A program made the translations under genes and the position numbers. The notes beneath the pieces are model-generated. The model did not search any database. It saw only the letters and a program-made list of their open reading frames with translations, and was not told where the DNA came from. Shown piece by piece: positions 25,801 to 37,566 of a stretch of DNA of 64,000 nt. The stretch lies in assembly GCA_019914945.1 (NCBI GenBank), contig CM034099.1, forward strand, positions 3,720,001-3,784,000. The letters run 5' to 3'. The DNA is from Typha latifolia (Eukaryota > Streptophyta > Magnoliopsida > Poales > Typhaceae). How positions within the stretch are numbered: the stretch's first letter is position 1; each line of letters begins with the position of its first letter.

Positions 25801-27534
25801 ATTGTTAAAAGTGAAAGAGGCTCAAATGGTAGGCTCCAGCATTCCTTGGACCCTGATATGCTCGGGCAAGATCTCAGCTGCTATACTTCAACTAAGGGCC
25901 TGGGCCTGCATGACCCAACCCATCTTGTTGATAGAACTTGATATCGTAGCATTAGGTTCTTAACCAGGATTTAGTTTAAAAGTTAAGTTAAAAGGTGCTC
26001 TCCATAGGAGCAGTATTCATCTGATACTTTTTTATTCCCTTTATGAATTAACATCTGTGCTGACATCCATCTCAATGCTTTGCTATGTCCAGGTTGGGGC
26101 GGCAGATTATATTGCAATTGCTAGAAATTACCATACAGTTTTCATATCAGAAATTCCAGTGATGAGTATGAGAATCCGTGACAAGGTATTCTAGTTTAAG
26201 AACAAGTAGAAATTTTCTACAGTTTTTTTTCCTTATATGGCTTATTAATGCAGGCCCGAGAAATTATTTTGCTGGCAGCAATCTATTAGTTCATTAGATG
26301 GCAAATCTGTTCATAACCTTAAAAGGAGGATCTTCTCTACACTTTGAGTTCCATGCTGATTTATGTCAATGACAACTATTCTAGTATTCTCAAGCTTGAA
26401 ATAATTTATAATCTGGTAATAAGTGCTTTCACCATTATTGTAATAATCATGCTAGTCTTTAATAAATAGTATGGTTTTGTTATCTCATACTCTAAAGTTG
26501 AGAAGACCCTTGAAAATTAGTCCTGAAACCTTATAATGAAACGGAACAATTTGCAATATAGGATTTTCTGTGGAATGTATAGGTCATGTGGCAGGGACAC
26601 CACTTTTCGTCACGTGTATTCTCGTAAGCACAAAAGGGCTGCACACGTGACCCTTTGGCTTAACGAGGGTTGTGACTAGTCATCTTCTAGGGCTATTTTC
26701 GTCTTTTGTCTTTTATTTTATTTTGCCTATATAAAGGCTTGTAATCATCTTTTATGGGTTAATGAATATTTTGAGAGATTTTGCCTATTGAGTGTTTGTT
26801 TGTGGATTCCAACGTCGGTGGATTCCGATACCCCGATTGGTGGATTCCACGAGTTTGATTATTTCTCCCTACTTTTTCTTCTCAACTCTACAATCAACAC
26901 GCTGTCCTGCATCATCATGTAACTGAGTAAAGTTATATATGTTAACAGTTGCATTTTTGGCTCAAACACAAAGCAGTTATCTAAGCATTTCAGTGTACAT
27001 GGAAGGAGTATAAGAGAAGATGAACATGACAGTATATTTTATTCTTGCTAGAAACTTTTAGATGTCACGCAAAAGACCCATTAGGTGTGTGTATATGAAT
27101 TTATGCTGATAATTGTGGAATTCCCTATTGCATCATCTTATGGCTTACAGTAGATAAAACTTTTATAGTGGCAGAGATAAATTGTACTTGGTTTTAGCAT
27201 TTCAAAAGAGAAAAAAAATTCTAAAGTTAGATGATCTTGCTGCTAGAAGGCCTGCTTGATTCTTGAATGCATGAAACACAATAATATTCATCACAAGATA
27301 GCTAAAGGTCCAGTAATGCCTCATGGTTTTGAATGTGACCAGATGGCCATGCCGACTAGCATGGGGAGTATGTGTTGGCACTTGCCGTGCCGGTGAAGTA
27401 CCGGCATGTGGCAGGAGGGGTGCCGCACGACACCCCTCCTAATAGCTTCGCCTCTTACCATCGACCTCGTCGTTGAGCTCACCGTCGCCGTTGCTTGCGT
27501 CGGGTGCCCCAGCCCAAGGGAAGGAGGAAGAAAG

Positions 27535-27570
<36 letters not shown>

Positions 27571-29214
27571 GGCGAGCGACGAAGGTAAGTATTCCTTACC
27601 TTTTTCTCTCATCCTCTTACGGTAGGGTTGGGAAGTGCTGGGCCGGTGGTCGGCATGGTTCGTGTCTGTGGTACGGCCATCGTTGAGAAAAAGTATGTCA
27701 GAAATTGGTGTAAGTTAAATGAACGAGAATATCAATATGAGTTGTGCCACCACAAAACAGAATACCAAATTGCAATTATGCCAGTATGAGTGAGTGCCAC
27801 AGGATAAGATGCAAAGCATACAAATGGTTTGGACAAATCTAATGATGCAGAGGTAAGGAAATGTGGTTTAATGATGGCGAAGTTGCCACAAGTGGGATAT
27901 AAAAGATTTTCATAGAAATGAGAAAGGTTTAACTATTTTATTGATAGAGGATATTACCAAATATAGAGTTGGACAAAGAGAACATACAAGTAGGTGACCC
28001 TAGCAATTACATGACATCTTCTTTTGGTCGTGCTATTTTTATTTATATTTTAGATGATCAAGTATTTATAGCCTTTCATATTTCTTATAATTTCATATTT
28101 GTACTCCAGGCACGAAGATTTATCACCCTGATTGATGAGTTGTACAATCATCATTGCTGCCTTTTCTGTTTAGCATCTTCTTCTATTGATGATTTATTTC
28201 AGGGAACTGATGAAGGAACTCTTTTTGATTTGGAGAGGTAATTCTAGCACTTTTATCAAACTTAAAGGAACTTAACCACTTTGCTCAAGCTCTTCAGTTA
28301 ATTAAGTCTCCTCACCCAATGTTACTTTTGTTATCAATATATCCAACTATGGATTCTCTTAGCAGTTCTTACAACTAAATATATCAACTCTGCTTTGAAC
28401 CACTCCATCTTTTTTCCCCCAATACCTGACTGCTTTATATCTTGCATTTAACATTAACTTTATGGAATAATTGGTTCTAATATTCAATATATCTATTTAT
28501 TTTCGGTGCTGTTGAACATATTGTACAGAATATGAACAGGAAGTCAATTTTATAGATAAAGCAATTTGGTATTGTTTCTGCAGTTTTCAATTTGAGACTG
28601 AGACTGAAGGTCTGAGACTACGGCGAGATGTTTTAGCAGCAGGTAGTGTTGGCTCAGGACCTACTACTTCTGGACTTGTATCTCTATTATCTGGTCAAGA
28701 AGAGATGTTTGCATTCCGCAGAGCTGTAAGTTCCAAGACAAACAATTCTTTTCCCCTTTCATATTCAGTTTTTCTTCTCTTTTTTTCCCCTATTTGGTAG
28801 GTAATGTGAGATGATTTAGCGCATTAAGGCCTAGTTTTGGTTCACCAAATTTCTTACAAACCCAGATGAGGACTTGTTAGCATATTCCTGGGTTAGCCCA
28901 GATTTCTTATCTGCAACAGTGAATTTGATATTGTTGTGATGCGTTCATTGTTCAGACACTTTAATGGTTGCAAATGACATGGGGCTTGCTTAAATATAGC
29001 ATTTTTGTTTCTGCATCTGTATCTCAGTCTTATGAAATTTCACATAGTCTAATTTGACCATTACAATTACCTCGTCGTGCAGGTGTCACGATTGATCGAA
29101 ATGCAAACTCCATTATATCTTGAAGGGGTTCCATTACTCCATCCCTTCTTCCTACAGAAGAATCAACAGCTATCAAGTCGTTCCGTTATTCTCCAATCTC
29201 CACCATGCTCTTGA
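19803..29214 (+). CDS. AFG1: AFG1-like mitochondrial AAA ATPase
   Basis: Fourteen exons: 19803-19962, 20298-20434, 20537-20676, 21264-21409, 21617-21696, 22350-22607, 23218-23328, 23661-23783, 24565-24686, 24757-24826, 26093-26185, 28110-28237, 28584-28725 and 29083-29214. They total 1842 nt, or 613 residues, and all phases agree. The first 50 residues are rich in Ser and Arg with one acidic residue, like a mitochondrial presequence. Walker A is YGNVGSGKT and is split between exons 4 and 5. Walker B is SILCFDE, and sensor-type ATSNRAP follows. Conserved AFG1 blocks include RFHFHEA, VFAIVALSGIVSRLL, RFHFEYLCGRPVGAADY and FETETEGLRLRRD. Yeast Afg1 and human LACE1 (AFG1L) sit in mitochondria and help degrade or extract unassembled respiratory-chain subunits. 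The plant role is inferred from these relatives. Confidence 0.94.
26589..26914 (+). mobile_element. Solo LTR of a retrotransposon, in an AFG1 intron
   Basis: A 326-bp segment starts TGGCAGGGAC, ends CTGCATCA (TG...CA) and is flanked on both sides by the same five bases, TCATG (26584-26588 and 26915-26919). It contains a CCTATATAAAGG promoter-like site near 26727-26738 and downstream AATGAATA-type signals. It also has three GTGGATTCC units at about 26800-26850. No internal coding region or second LTR is present. Size and structure fit a solo LTR left by unequal recombination, probably Copia-like. It lies in the 1.9-kb intron between exons 11 and 12, in the same orientation as the gene if the TATA site is used. 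Confidence 0.75.
27340..27660. repeat. GC-rich island with hairpin and (GA)n run, in an AFG1 intron
   Basis: A GC-rich patch inside an AT-rich intron. It holds a perfect 10-bp inverted repeat (AGGAGGGGTG at 27413-27422 and CACCCCTCCT at 27431-27440), GTGCCGG/CCGGCAT motifs, and a GA microsatellite at about 27538-27568. It is probably a transposon remnant, but no family is recognised. Confidence 0.45.
27806..28002 (+). mobile_element. Possible LINE reverse-transcriptase tail remnant
   Basis: Two short translated strings, RCKAYKWFGQI and, about 150 bases later, LDKENIQVGDP, resemble in order the RWFGHV... and LDRxxWxxxIHVADP blocks at the end of plant LINE polyproteins. Stops lie between them. 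This is a weak resemblance judged by eye, not by alignment. Confidence 0.25.
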
Positions 29215-30505
29215 CAGGCAATGTTCGTTCTTTGACGGATTTCTTAATTCCTTGCCTCTCTGCAAATTCCTCTTTTCATTTATCAGATGTTACAAGGTTT
29301 GTCGCTTATTCTTTTGATGGGGATCTGCTACCTTATAGCAACAGAACTTGCAGATACCTGAATCTACAATACAAAGAAACTTATTATTGCCCAATAAAAG
29401 CAAGGTCGGAAATATGATTCTTGGATGCTAGATAATTCAGGTGATATCTTAATAAGGATTTGGCCGTTTCTGAATGTATGTTTTTTTCCGTTACATGTTT
29501 TCCTCCTGATTGTAAACTCTGACCACAGCCTCTTTAAAGTAAACCGTTATTTTCACATTTAACTATTTCCTCGCATATCAGCTAATTTCATGCCCTTCTC
29601 TAAATCGTAATTAGCTGTGCTTATTTTTGAGTTAACTAAATCCAATCATTTTCTATGAAAGCATATCAAAGAATACTAAAAATAAAATTTAAAATATTTA
29701 AAATATTCTTTGGTGGTGGGATAGAGTAGGGTGATTAAATGTGAAACATGACTTTAAATTTGGTGGGATGGACTTAGGAGAATTCGTAATTTAAGTACAT
29801 TTAGTTTTTTAATTTAGTATGTAAATCTAAATGCATATATTTTATATAGCAGATGAATGTTTTGTTATAACAGAGTCCACATAATTTATATATACAATGC
29901 ATACTAAAATTTATTAGTATAAATTAAAAAATTAAGTATAGTTAAATTGCAAAAGCCTCAATGGACTAAGGTGAGACAGCTTAAAAAGGTGGGTAATATT
30001 AGAAAAATATATTTTAAATAAAAAATAAGACCAAAGTTAATAATAGTTAGTCAAAATAATACTAAGGTGTTTAGTAGAAAGTAATGAAAATGTAGGTGTT
30101 ATTTGAAATTTCTCTATTTTTTTAACATTGTAAAGGAAAAGTAAGTTGAATAAGATCGATCATCGTATCAACTAAGAATAAAGGGCACTTATTGTCACGA
30201 GGACGAGGATGAGGGGGCAATAAAAGATCTGACAATGGAGGTTTTTTCTGTTCGTCAGACAGGACGGTCTTACAGTTAAAATAAAAGATACTGAACTAAA
30301 AGCTCAGGATATATATTGAGAAATTTCTGAAAACGGTAGTCTGTAGATATTTTGCGACAACAGTTGGGCAAGACAGAAGGTGATGATGCCTCACATTTGT
30401 AAATAAGAGTTAATACTCGCCAAAACAAAATCACGAATAGAAACACCCGGAAAGTTGTGAATTCTGGAGACAGTAATTTGCTTCCCGAAAATGCAAAGAA
30501 CCTGC
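29215..30505. other. Convergent spacer between AFG1-like and BADC genes
   Basis: The 3' ends of two convergent genes. The AT-rich middle contains a foldback at about 29783-29948. No gene is supported. Confidence 0.55.
29783..29948. repeat. AT-rich imperfect foldback (MITE-like)
   Basis: The left arm contains TTTAGTTTTTTAATTTAGTA (from 29800) and the right arm contains its near reverse complement, TAAATTAAAAAATTAAGTAT (ending near 29939). The arms are about 45-50 bases with a short loop. The size and AT content suit a small non-autonomous element, but low-complexity sequence can give such pairing by chance. Confidence 0.4.
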
Positions 30506-32809
30506 CTACTGGAGCTTTTTAATTCCAGGAAAGGAAGGGAGAAGTGCTATAAGAGCATCGCCATATCCCACTGGTTCTGCAGAACATTGCACAAACACTA
30601 TTACAACCTGAATAAGCATGCTATAGGCACAGAATAAGTGAGAAATTTAGCCTCCTTACCACCATCTTCTCTCAATATCTTGATTACTTCCCCAGTAACG
30701 TCAGACTGAAATGAGTAGATGCGTACAAAATGTAGCTCAGAACAAATTTGACAGAATTTAGAATCAGATATTTATTTTACAGTTGATAGAAGTCAATGGC
30801 AGTACCTCAATGGGAATCTCTCCACCAAGTTGTTCAATGTAACAGAGCACTTGGCCCTCCTTAACCTCTTGCTTCTGCCAAGAGTAAATTTATGAAACTA
30901 TAATAAGTAAAGCCTAATGACATGAGATAGTTCTAGCATTCATACTTCTAATGAGCTCATCATAAATGACATGAGATGGGGGAAAAACGAAATAAAAATC
31001 ATACTGTTGAGGACATCCATGCTGACCAAAGTGGTATCCTGGATTATCAACTAATTAATCCAGGTACACGACCAATCTGGATGCATTATTTCCTTGCAAT
31101 TAATTGAAAGAAGTAAAGCAGAAAAAAAAAAGAAAAAAAAATTAATGCTCTCCAGGATGCCACGAGTGTCTTTATTATTGATATCAAGTTTGTCAATCAA
31201 GCTATCAAACTGGTGGTGGTGGGACACAATTGATGCAGTAATGATACGTGGAAGATATGTTGGTAGATGTGATTTGAAGCATAGGGCAGGTAAAAGGTTG
31301 CGAGATAGAGGGAAGATAGAGGGAAGGACCGAAAACTAGTAGGAGAATAGAAAGTAGAAAGATTCAAGTTGTGCTGACGGGGGTGGTAGTGGTTGTAAAT
31401 GTGGAGAAGGTAGTCTGTTAACTGTTGGGAATCAAGTTTTTAAATTACATGGATGTCATATTTATCTAATGAATGTTTCTTGAATATTCAGATTCTCCCG
31501 AACAGCAACACGTCCTGAGATCATTTGTACAAACCTAGTAAAAGTATTATACAGATATGACTATATACAATATCAAAATATTTAGCCAAAATATCTACGT
31601 TGGGAAGTAAAGGAATTTCACCATTCCAAAAGACATTAGAGTATTTTAATTTCATAAATTTGCTGATGTATCAATGTCCCGACCAAATGCTAATCATGCA
31701 AGCTATAGAGTACCTCTTTACATGATGGAGGTGCTCGCTTTCCTTTAATGGTCCGAGATCTCCTAAAATACCCAACCTGAAACGTTACCATTAAAGATCC
31801 AAACAGTTAACAACGAGGAAGGATGACAAATGATCATAAAGCAAAATTCAAAGCAGACCACCTTTGGTGATTGCAGGATCACCAATCCTTCATCTGAAGC
31901 TGTATCAAGGATTCTTTGGATGCCACCTGTTAAAGGCTTTGATTTGGTTATCGTCAGGGAAGTAGCCGATCCATTTGAATCAGGAGCTTGTCTTGCAGTA
32001 TCAGTGGCTGGAGGAGGACTTGGAGCAGGCGGGAGTAAGTCTTTCTGGACAAAGTTCCTCTTCACATGGAGTTGAAAGCCCGCCCGCTAGTGTAAAAACA
32101 ATTGAATAAATAAGACAGAAAACATTCCCGTATTTCCTACTGGTTACACTGCCTTACTTTCAGTTTAATCTCTGCAATGGAGGTTGTATCACACAGAGTT
32201 AAGATCAGCGACTCCACCTGTGGTAAAAAAAAAAAAACTGGTTAAGTTCTGCCCATGAACAATGTGGAAGCATGCACCAATAGTTGCAAGATCATTCATA
32301 CCTTTCAAACACAATGTAAAAGAAATTTCAAACTTCAGATTTATTCACAAAATTAAGAGGGCAGTGGATTTCTATATAGCTACTACAATACTATCATTCT
32401 GTTTGATTTAATGCCTAGGTGGGCACCCAAAATTCAAGACGATTAAAATATATATGTATATATATATATATATGTATGTATGTATGTATGTAGGTATGTA
32501 TGTATAGTTAGAGAAGTTAAAAACTTAAAATTAATACCTACACTCTAAACAATATACTAATGCATTCTTGTTAAGAACTATAGTAAACTATTAGAGTCCA
32601 CTAAATCATCAACAAGTACAATAATTTTGAATTTCAGAGTCAATCTACATATTAAAATGTGATATAAGATACTAAGGCGGTCATTTAGGCAGGACATAAG
32701 CGGAGGCTAGTTATATTCTATCTAAAATGGATTTCTATATAGCTACTACAATACTATCATTCTATTTGATTTAATGCCTAGGTGGGCACCCAAAATTCAA
32801 GACGATTAA

Positions 32810-32843
<34 letters not shown>

Positions 32844-34917
32844 GTTAGAGAAGTTAAAAACTTAAAATTAATACCTACAATCTAAACAATATACTAATGC
32901 ATTCTTGTTAAGAACTATAGTAAACTATTAGAGTCCACTAAATCATCAACAAGTACAATAATTTTGAATTTTAGAGTCAATCTACATATTAAAATGTGAT
33001 ATAAGATACTAAGGCGGTCATCTAGGCAGGACATAAGCGGAGGCTATATTCTATCTAAAATGGGAGCCTAAGCATTAAAGCTAGAGTTTTTTAAAACAAC
33101 CTTAAATCAAATCCCTTTTATGATCCAAGAAAAGAACTTTTCCAAAAATTACCTCAAACTCTCTAGTCAAACAAGAAATACACTCACAATACACCACTTA
33201 TCAGACCTAAACATAGAAACAGAGAAGAAATAATAATTCACGTTAAAAGAGGAATCTGACAGTTAAGGAGGCAATACTCACTCCTCCTGGGATAACTTGG
33301 CTCCTGGTAGACTCGTCCTTCTCCAAATTAATTTCTTCCAAACTATTCTCTGACATTTCATGTAAAAAATAAGTATATTAATTACTTGGGACAGAGAATA
33401 AAAAAACATTATTTTCTCTTGAAATTAACAAGAAATATAAACTATTTCCCTTACAGAAAAGGCAAGGGTATTCTTATACAGGATTTTAATCAAATAACAG
33501 ATTAACAGAACATGTTCGGTAAAGATGGCTAAAAGTTGAGAACACAATCAAGAAAAAAAAAATTAAACAGCCTCATTCTGTTGAATTAATTTTTCATCAC
33601 TAGATTTGAAAATAGATCAGACATATAAGCTTTATTGCAACATATTACACTTACTTACAATGTATGGAGATGATATTTAACTAATTTCTATAGGTTTCCC
33701 GTTATTCCTTTGAACAGAATTCTTCACAATAAGTCACAAACAATTCAAATAATGAAACTGGTAAAAAGCAATGGATATATCTTATGTCCAATAATTACAA
33801 AAGGTTACTGCTAAAATAAAGTATATCAATGAAAAGAGATACTTCCAGAAGATGAGGCACAGCACACTACTGATGAGCTTCCAGATCTCCACGGCAGCCT
33901 GTCAAATCTTGTATCTTGAAATGGTCCATGCCATATCTGACTTCCTCTTGAACCAGACAGTTTTAGAAGCCTACTGCATTTGGTCTTATACTGGGTAGTT
34001 ATCCAATTGCACCTAGTTTTGCTAAATTCTGAATGAAAATTCAAAATTTTTACATTCAATGCTCCTCCTATACTACCTGAAGCAAGCGAAAGGAAGAAAG
34101 GAGTAAGAAATTGGGAGCTGATATGAGATAGCTGATGAAAGAGTTTATTTTAAGATCAAGGTAATACTTCTTCAATGCACAAGCATGGCAAACTCAACAG
34201 GCATTGGATTGTTTCTCAACATTACTGTAATCCAACCAGGAATCAGGGGAAGTTTAAACTTCAAAACTAAATCAAACACATACATTTATCATAACGAAAT
34301 GGACCAGAAGTAGAATTTATACAAGTCTGAAAAGATGAGATTGAAGACAATTTGCTTGTCAATAGTCACACAAATCACAGGCTTAATTTCAAGAGGCATT
34401 TCATATAAAATCAGAAAAGACTTCAGGAACAATCATTCAAACTTCAAAGAGGCTTTTATCATGCAAAATTCCGCAACTATTGGATAAGGAATAAATATAT
34501 TTTAGTTACGAACGGAAACATCGGAGATCAACTTAGGCACACTGGAAACGAGAAGCACGATGGGGAAATCATAAGATAGAAAGGGGGGAAAAACAATACT
34601 CCAAAAACATTCCCAAATTTATAGAAGACGAAACGGATTAGCGGATAAGCTTCAACCTCATCAAACCAAAAAAATTGGGTCTCAAAAGGGAATTACCTTG
34701 CCAATGCTGCAACATCGCATGCATGACCAGGAAAACAATACGAATCCAAACAAGAAAAACGAAAAAAATGTAGTTGAACCTCTTCAAACAACTATGTAAC
34801 TCACCTAGAACGCCATTTTTTTTACTAGGGTTTGTTCTAAGAATCATCAAAAGATACAGAAACAGAAATACAAGTTCGAAGAATAAGGACTCATCGAGCT
34901 CGCTTACATGCAGCCAT
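30506..34917 (-). CDS. BADC: BADC: biotin/lipoyl attachment domain-containing protein
   Basis: Nine exons on the minus strand: 34917-34908, 34076-33843, 33349-33282, 32217-32158, 32086-31862, 31776-31714, 30874-30806, 30705-30660 and 30576-30506. The total is 846 nt, or 281 residues. The protein starts MAACSIGGALNVKILNF and looks like a plastid-targeted precursor. A conserved DTTSIAEIKLK block, a Pro/Ser-rich linker and VGYFRRSRTIKGKRAPPSCK lead to a biotinyl-like domain (VKEGQVLCYIEQLGGEIPIE, then SDVTGEVIKILREDGEPVGY) that ends PSFPGIKKLQ. In BCCP the target lysine lies in EAMK; here the aligned stretch is EQLGG, so it cannot be biotinylated. BADC proteins replace BCCP subunits in plastid heteromeric acetyl-CoA carboxylase and reduce fatty-acid synthesis. 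The first coding exon is only 10 nt. Confidence 0.92.
32365..33060. repeat. Tandem duplication of ~350 bp in BADC intron
   Basis: Copy one (32365-32727) and copy two (32728-33060) both begin TGGATTTCTATATAGCTACT and end ATATTCTATCTAAAA. They differ at few positions outside an internal TATG/TATA microsatellite, which is longer in copy one (about 32450-32508) than in copy two (about 32808-32842). The junction is direct with no spacer. It lies entirely in the intron between 32217 and 33282, so the coding sequence is unaffected. High identity suggests a recent event. Confidence 0.85.
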
Positions 34918-34958
34918 AGTAATCTCCTCCTCTTCTCCCCTCGACTCCTCTCTTCTTC

Positions 34959-34960
<2 letters not shown>

Positions 34961-34993
<33 letters not shown>
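34961..34993. repeat. (CT)n microsatellite in BADC leader
   Basis: About 16 CT units (GA in the mRNA sense), 45-75 bases upstream of the BADC start codon, within a CT-rich tract from about 34921. It is probably in the 5' UTR or core promoter. Such GA-rich leaders are common in plants. Confidence 0.7.
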
Positions 34994-34994
<1 letters not shown>

Positions 34995-36589
34995 ATAAAA
35001 TATGAGGAGTTGTTAATTTGTTACTGAGGAAGAGAAAAAGGCTGCGCCACTTGTCCTTGTAATTAGGCGGGCTAGAGAAGCAAATGGGCCCCATCGTTAA
35101 TGGGCTAGTGGGTAAGCCCTGATCTAAACTTGGATCGGGTTGTATATATGTGGGTCCGGATCCGTTTCATCCACACCTATCCTATCTATTGGGCTTATTT
35201 GATTACTGATAGGACTAATTCACTTGTGAATTTAGTTCGTAATCTAAGAAAAATTGAAGGCAAGTATTGGGCAATTTTGTAATGAGGAATCTTCTTTTAA
35301 ATTTAAAAAAAAAAAAGAGATTAGTAGCTAAAGTTGCCCAACTCTTCTCAATTATAAGACTTAAAATTGGATGTTACGTCATCGACAACTTATGCTTGTA
35401 CCTTATGTCCACAATCTAATAATTACACTGCTTTAAAGTCTCAATTACCTTGCAAATCAAATGCTTATCAAAATCACATTCAATGCAAATAGATCCACGT
35501 GTCTTCTCTTATACTACTTACGGCATAAACCCCCTAATTTGGCCCATTTCGCAAACAAGATTACTCCAAAATGATCCAAATTATTCTCCCCTCCATCGTC
35601 TTCTCTTCTCTGGATCGGCACCTAATTTAATTTCGAAACTATGAGGAAGTAAATGAGTATTAAGAACATTAAACTCGGCAACTAATATTTCATTAAAATT
35701 ACAACCAAAATGATTAAAATAATAATCAGGTTAGCTCTTTTAAACTTTAGTGGGCCCCTCGAAAGGCATGGCAGAAGGCCCATCTTTCTATGTATGGCCC
35801 ACAATGTAATTGGTCAAGTTCGCTCTGGAAAATCCAAAATTGAAAAAAAGAAAAAAGAAAAAAGAAAAAGAAAAGGCAAGAGTTCATAAATCTAGATCAT
35901 ATAGATACTTATCATTCGATCCCACAGGTGCCAACTTTACCCTAATGATAGCTAATGGGATAATATTACTTTATATTTTAAAAATAAAATAAGAAAAAAC
36001 CTAAAATGCCCTTTATTTAATCTTAAAATATGGTTCTTTTATGTTTACCTTTATCTTAAAAATTTTACTCGACTGTATTAAGATTACTGCGTATCTGTAG
36101 TTTTTTATTTAGATTTTTTTTTTGTATTTATAATTTAATTTAACCAATAATAAAGATAAAATCTAGATTATTTTTAATAGATTTTCCATAAGCTTATGAT
36201 TTTGTTTCCTTTTAATAATGCCATATCCATTTAAGGTTTCAAAATATAAATACTAATTGTTGCTTTGTAATAGAGGTGATACAAACTACCACCCCAACTC
36301 AGTGGTTAAATTATATCAGCTTAAGAGAGAGAGGTCATAAATTTAAGTGATTCTTTGTTACTGAAATATTATATGGGTATAATTTTACCCGATTTTTGGG
36401 GAAAAAATTAGCTTAATCGTATAACCTATGTATCGGATAGTCTATATAGCATATCTATATATTCATGATTTGTTAAAAGAAAATAGAAGTGATATAAGTA
36501 AAAATAAAATAAAATATTAGTATCTATTAAATATTCAAAATATTACCAATTCCAGCTTCACATTTGGTGTCGCGTGCCATCGAGTTCTT
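34994..36589. other. Divergent promoter region between BADC and importin beta-1
   Basis: An AT-rich 1.6-kb spacer with no supported gene. It has A-rich runs near 35305 and 35843-35875. Just outside the BADC leader is a patch with GGATCGGG and GGGTCCGGATCC motifs (about 35130-35165), similar in style to the repeat patch near 10800. Confidence 0.5.
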
Positions 36590-36675
36590 CGCTTTTCTCT
36601 CCCTCTCTCCTAGGGTTGCACACTCTTGCTGCACGGCAGCCGCCCAATCCCTTCAACCGATCGTCGCGAATCCGT
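36590..36675 (+). other. Probable non-coding leader exon of importin beta-1
   Basis: A CT-rich stretch with CTAGGGTT and GCAGCCGCC motifs, typical of plant 5' UTRs, ends at CCGT followed by a GTGAGTAA donor. A matching acceptor (TTTGTAG) at 37557 lies ten bases before the start codon. The 5' boundary is approximate. Confidence 0.55.
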
Positions 36676-37566
36676 GTGAGTAATCCCTGATCCTCCCTGC
36701 GTCTCGTCTCGATTTGTTCCAGATGCAAGGAATATAGACTCGTTCGTTTGTTAGGAACACTAGTGTTCTTGATCCGTAATCTTGCATTTTTATCCAACCT
36801 CGGATGCTTTATGTAGTTTAGTAATAATCGGAATTAATTATCATCGAATTACGGGTGTCGTAGTTGGATCTTCTTAGTAGAGGGGATAATTATAGTGGTA
36901 TGAAGGTCGGATCTTCGCTGCAAAAGTTTTCTTTTTTTCTGATGAATGGAGATGAGAAAGTTGTTTGCTTTATATGCCCGTCTCACCCGAATTTGCTCGA
37001 AGACCAGTTCCAGATAATCTTCTTTGACGAATTCAGTTTGGCATAGTGAGAGAGGAAATCTCTTCATGTTATTCATGTTGAGGACTGGATCTATTTATTC
37101 ACATCTGTGTGGCTAGGGCATGATTCATTACAGTATTGTGAGTATCGATTCTGTGTATTTTGTTATTGGCATAATTGGAGACGTTAGCATCTTGTTAGCT
37201 GAGTTAAATAATGAAGAATCTTTGCTCTCTCCTGCTCTTTGTTATGAGTCGATGCCTTCGTGGTAGCCTTACCTTAGATTATTGGTGCCTCAATTTGTTT
37301 AATTCCTGTGGTATCAGTGTCAAGTAGACACAGGGCTCACATGATTTAGATGATCCTTACCCCAGTCTTTTAAAGTTTTTCTCGATTAAGCATTGCCATA
37401 GATTGTGGATCTAATTTGGAATGTTTATCTTTTTCTCATGTTAGAATACATATTTTTTCTTTTCTTTTCATTTGTTGCATTGGGACAATCATGATGTGTA
37501 CCATAAACAATAGTGTTCATATAGCTTTTCATTCTGATTTCTTTCTCTCCTTTGTAGGGATACAAT

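Noticed and set aside
25744..25941. A 65-codon ORF in the large intron 10 of the AFG1-like gene
   Set aside because: No homology is recognised, no splice sites fit the phase, and the flanking exons join correctly without it.
31094..31339. 81-codon plus-strand ORF in a BADC intron
   Set aside because: Lys- and Arg-rich low-complexity translation with no domain, antisense to the gene and inside an intron.
34685..34694. A 10-nt microexon candidate on the minus strand (CATTGGCAAG between TTGCAG and GTAATT) in BADC intron 1
   Set aside because: Including it gives MAASLA and then a TAG stop across the next junction. Skipping it gives MAACSIGGALNVKI, which fits BADC N-termini. It might occur as a non-productive splice form.
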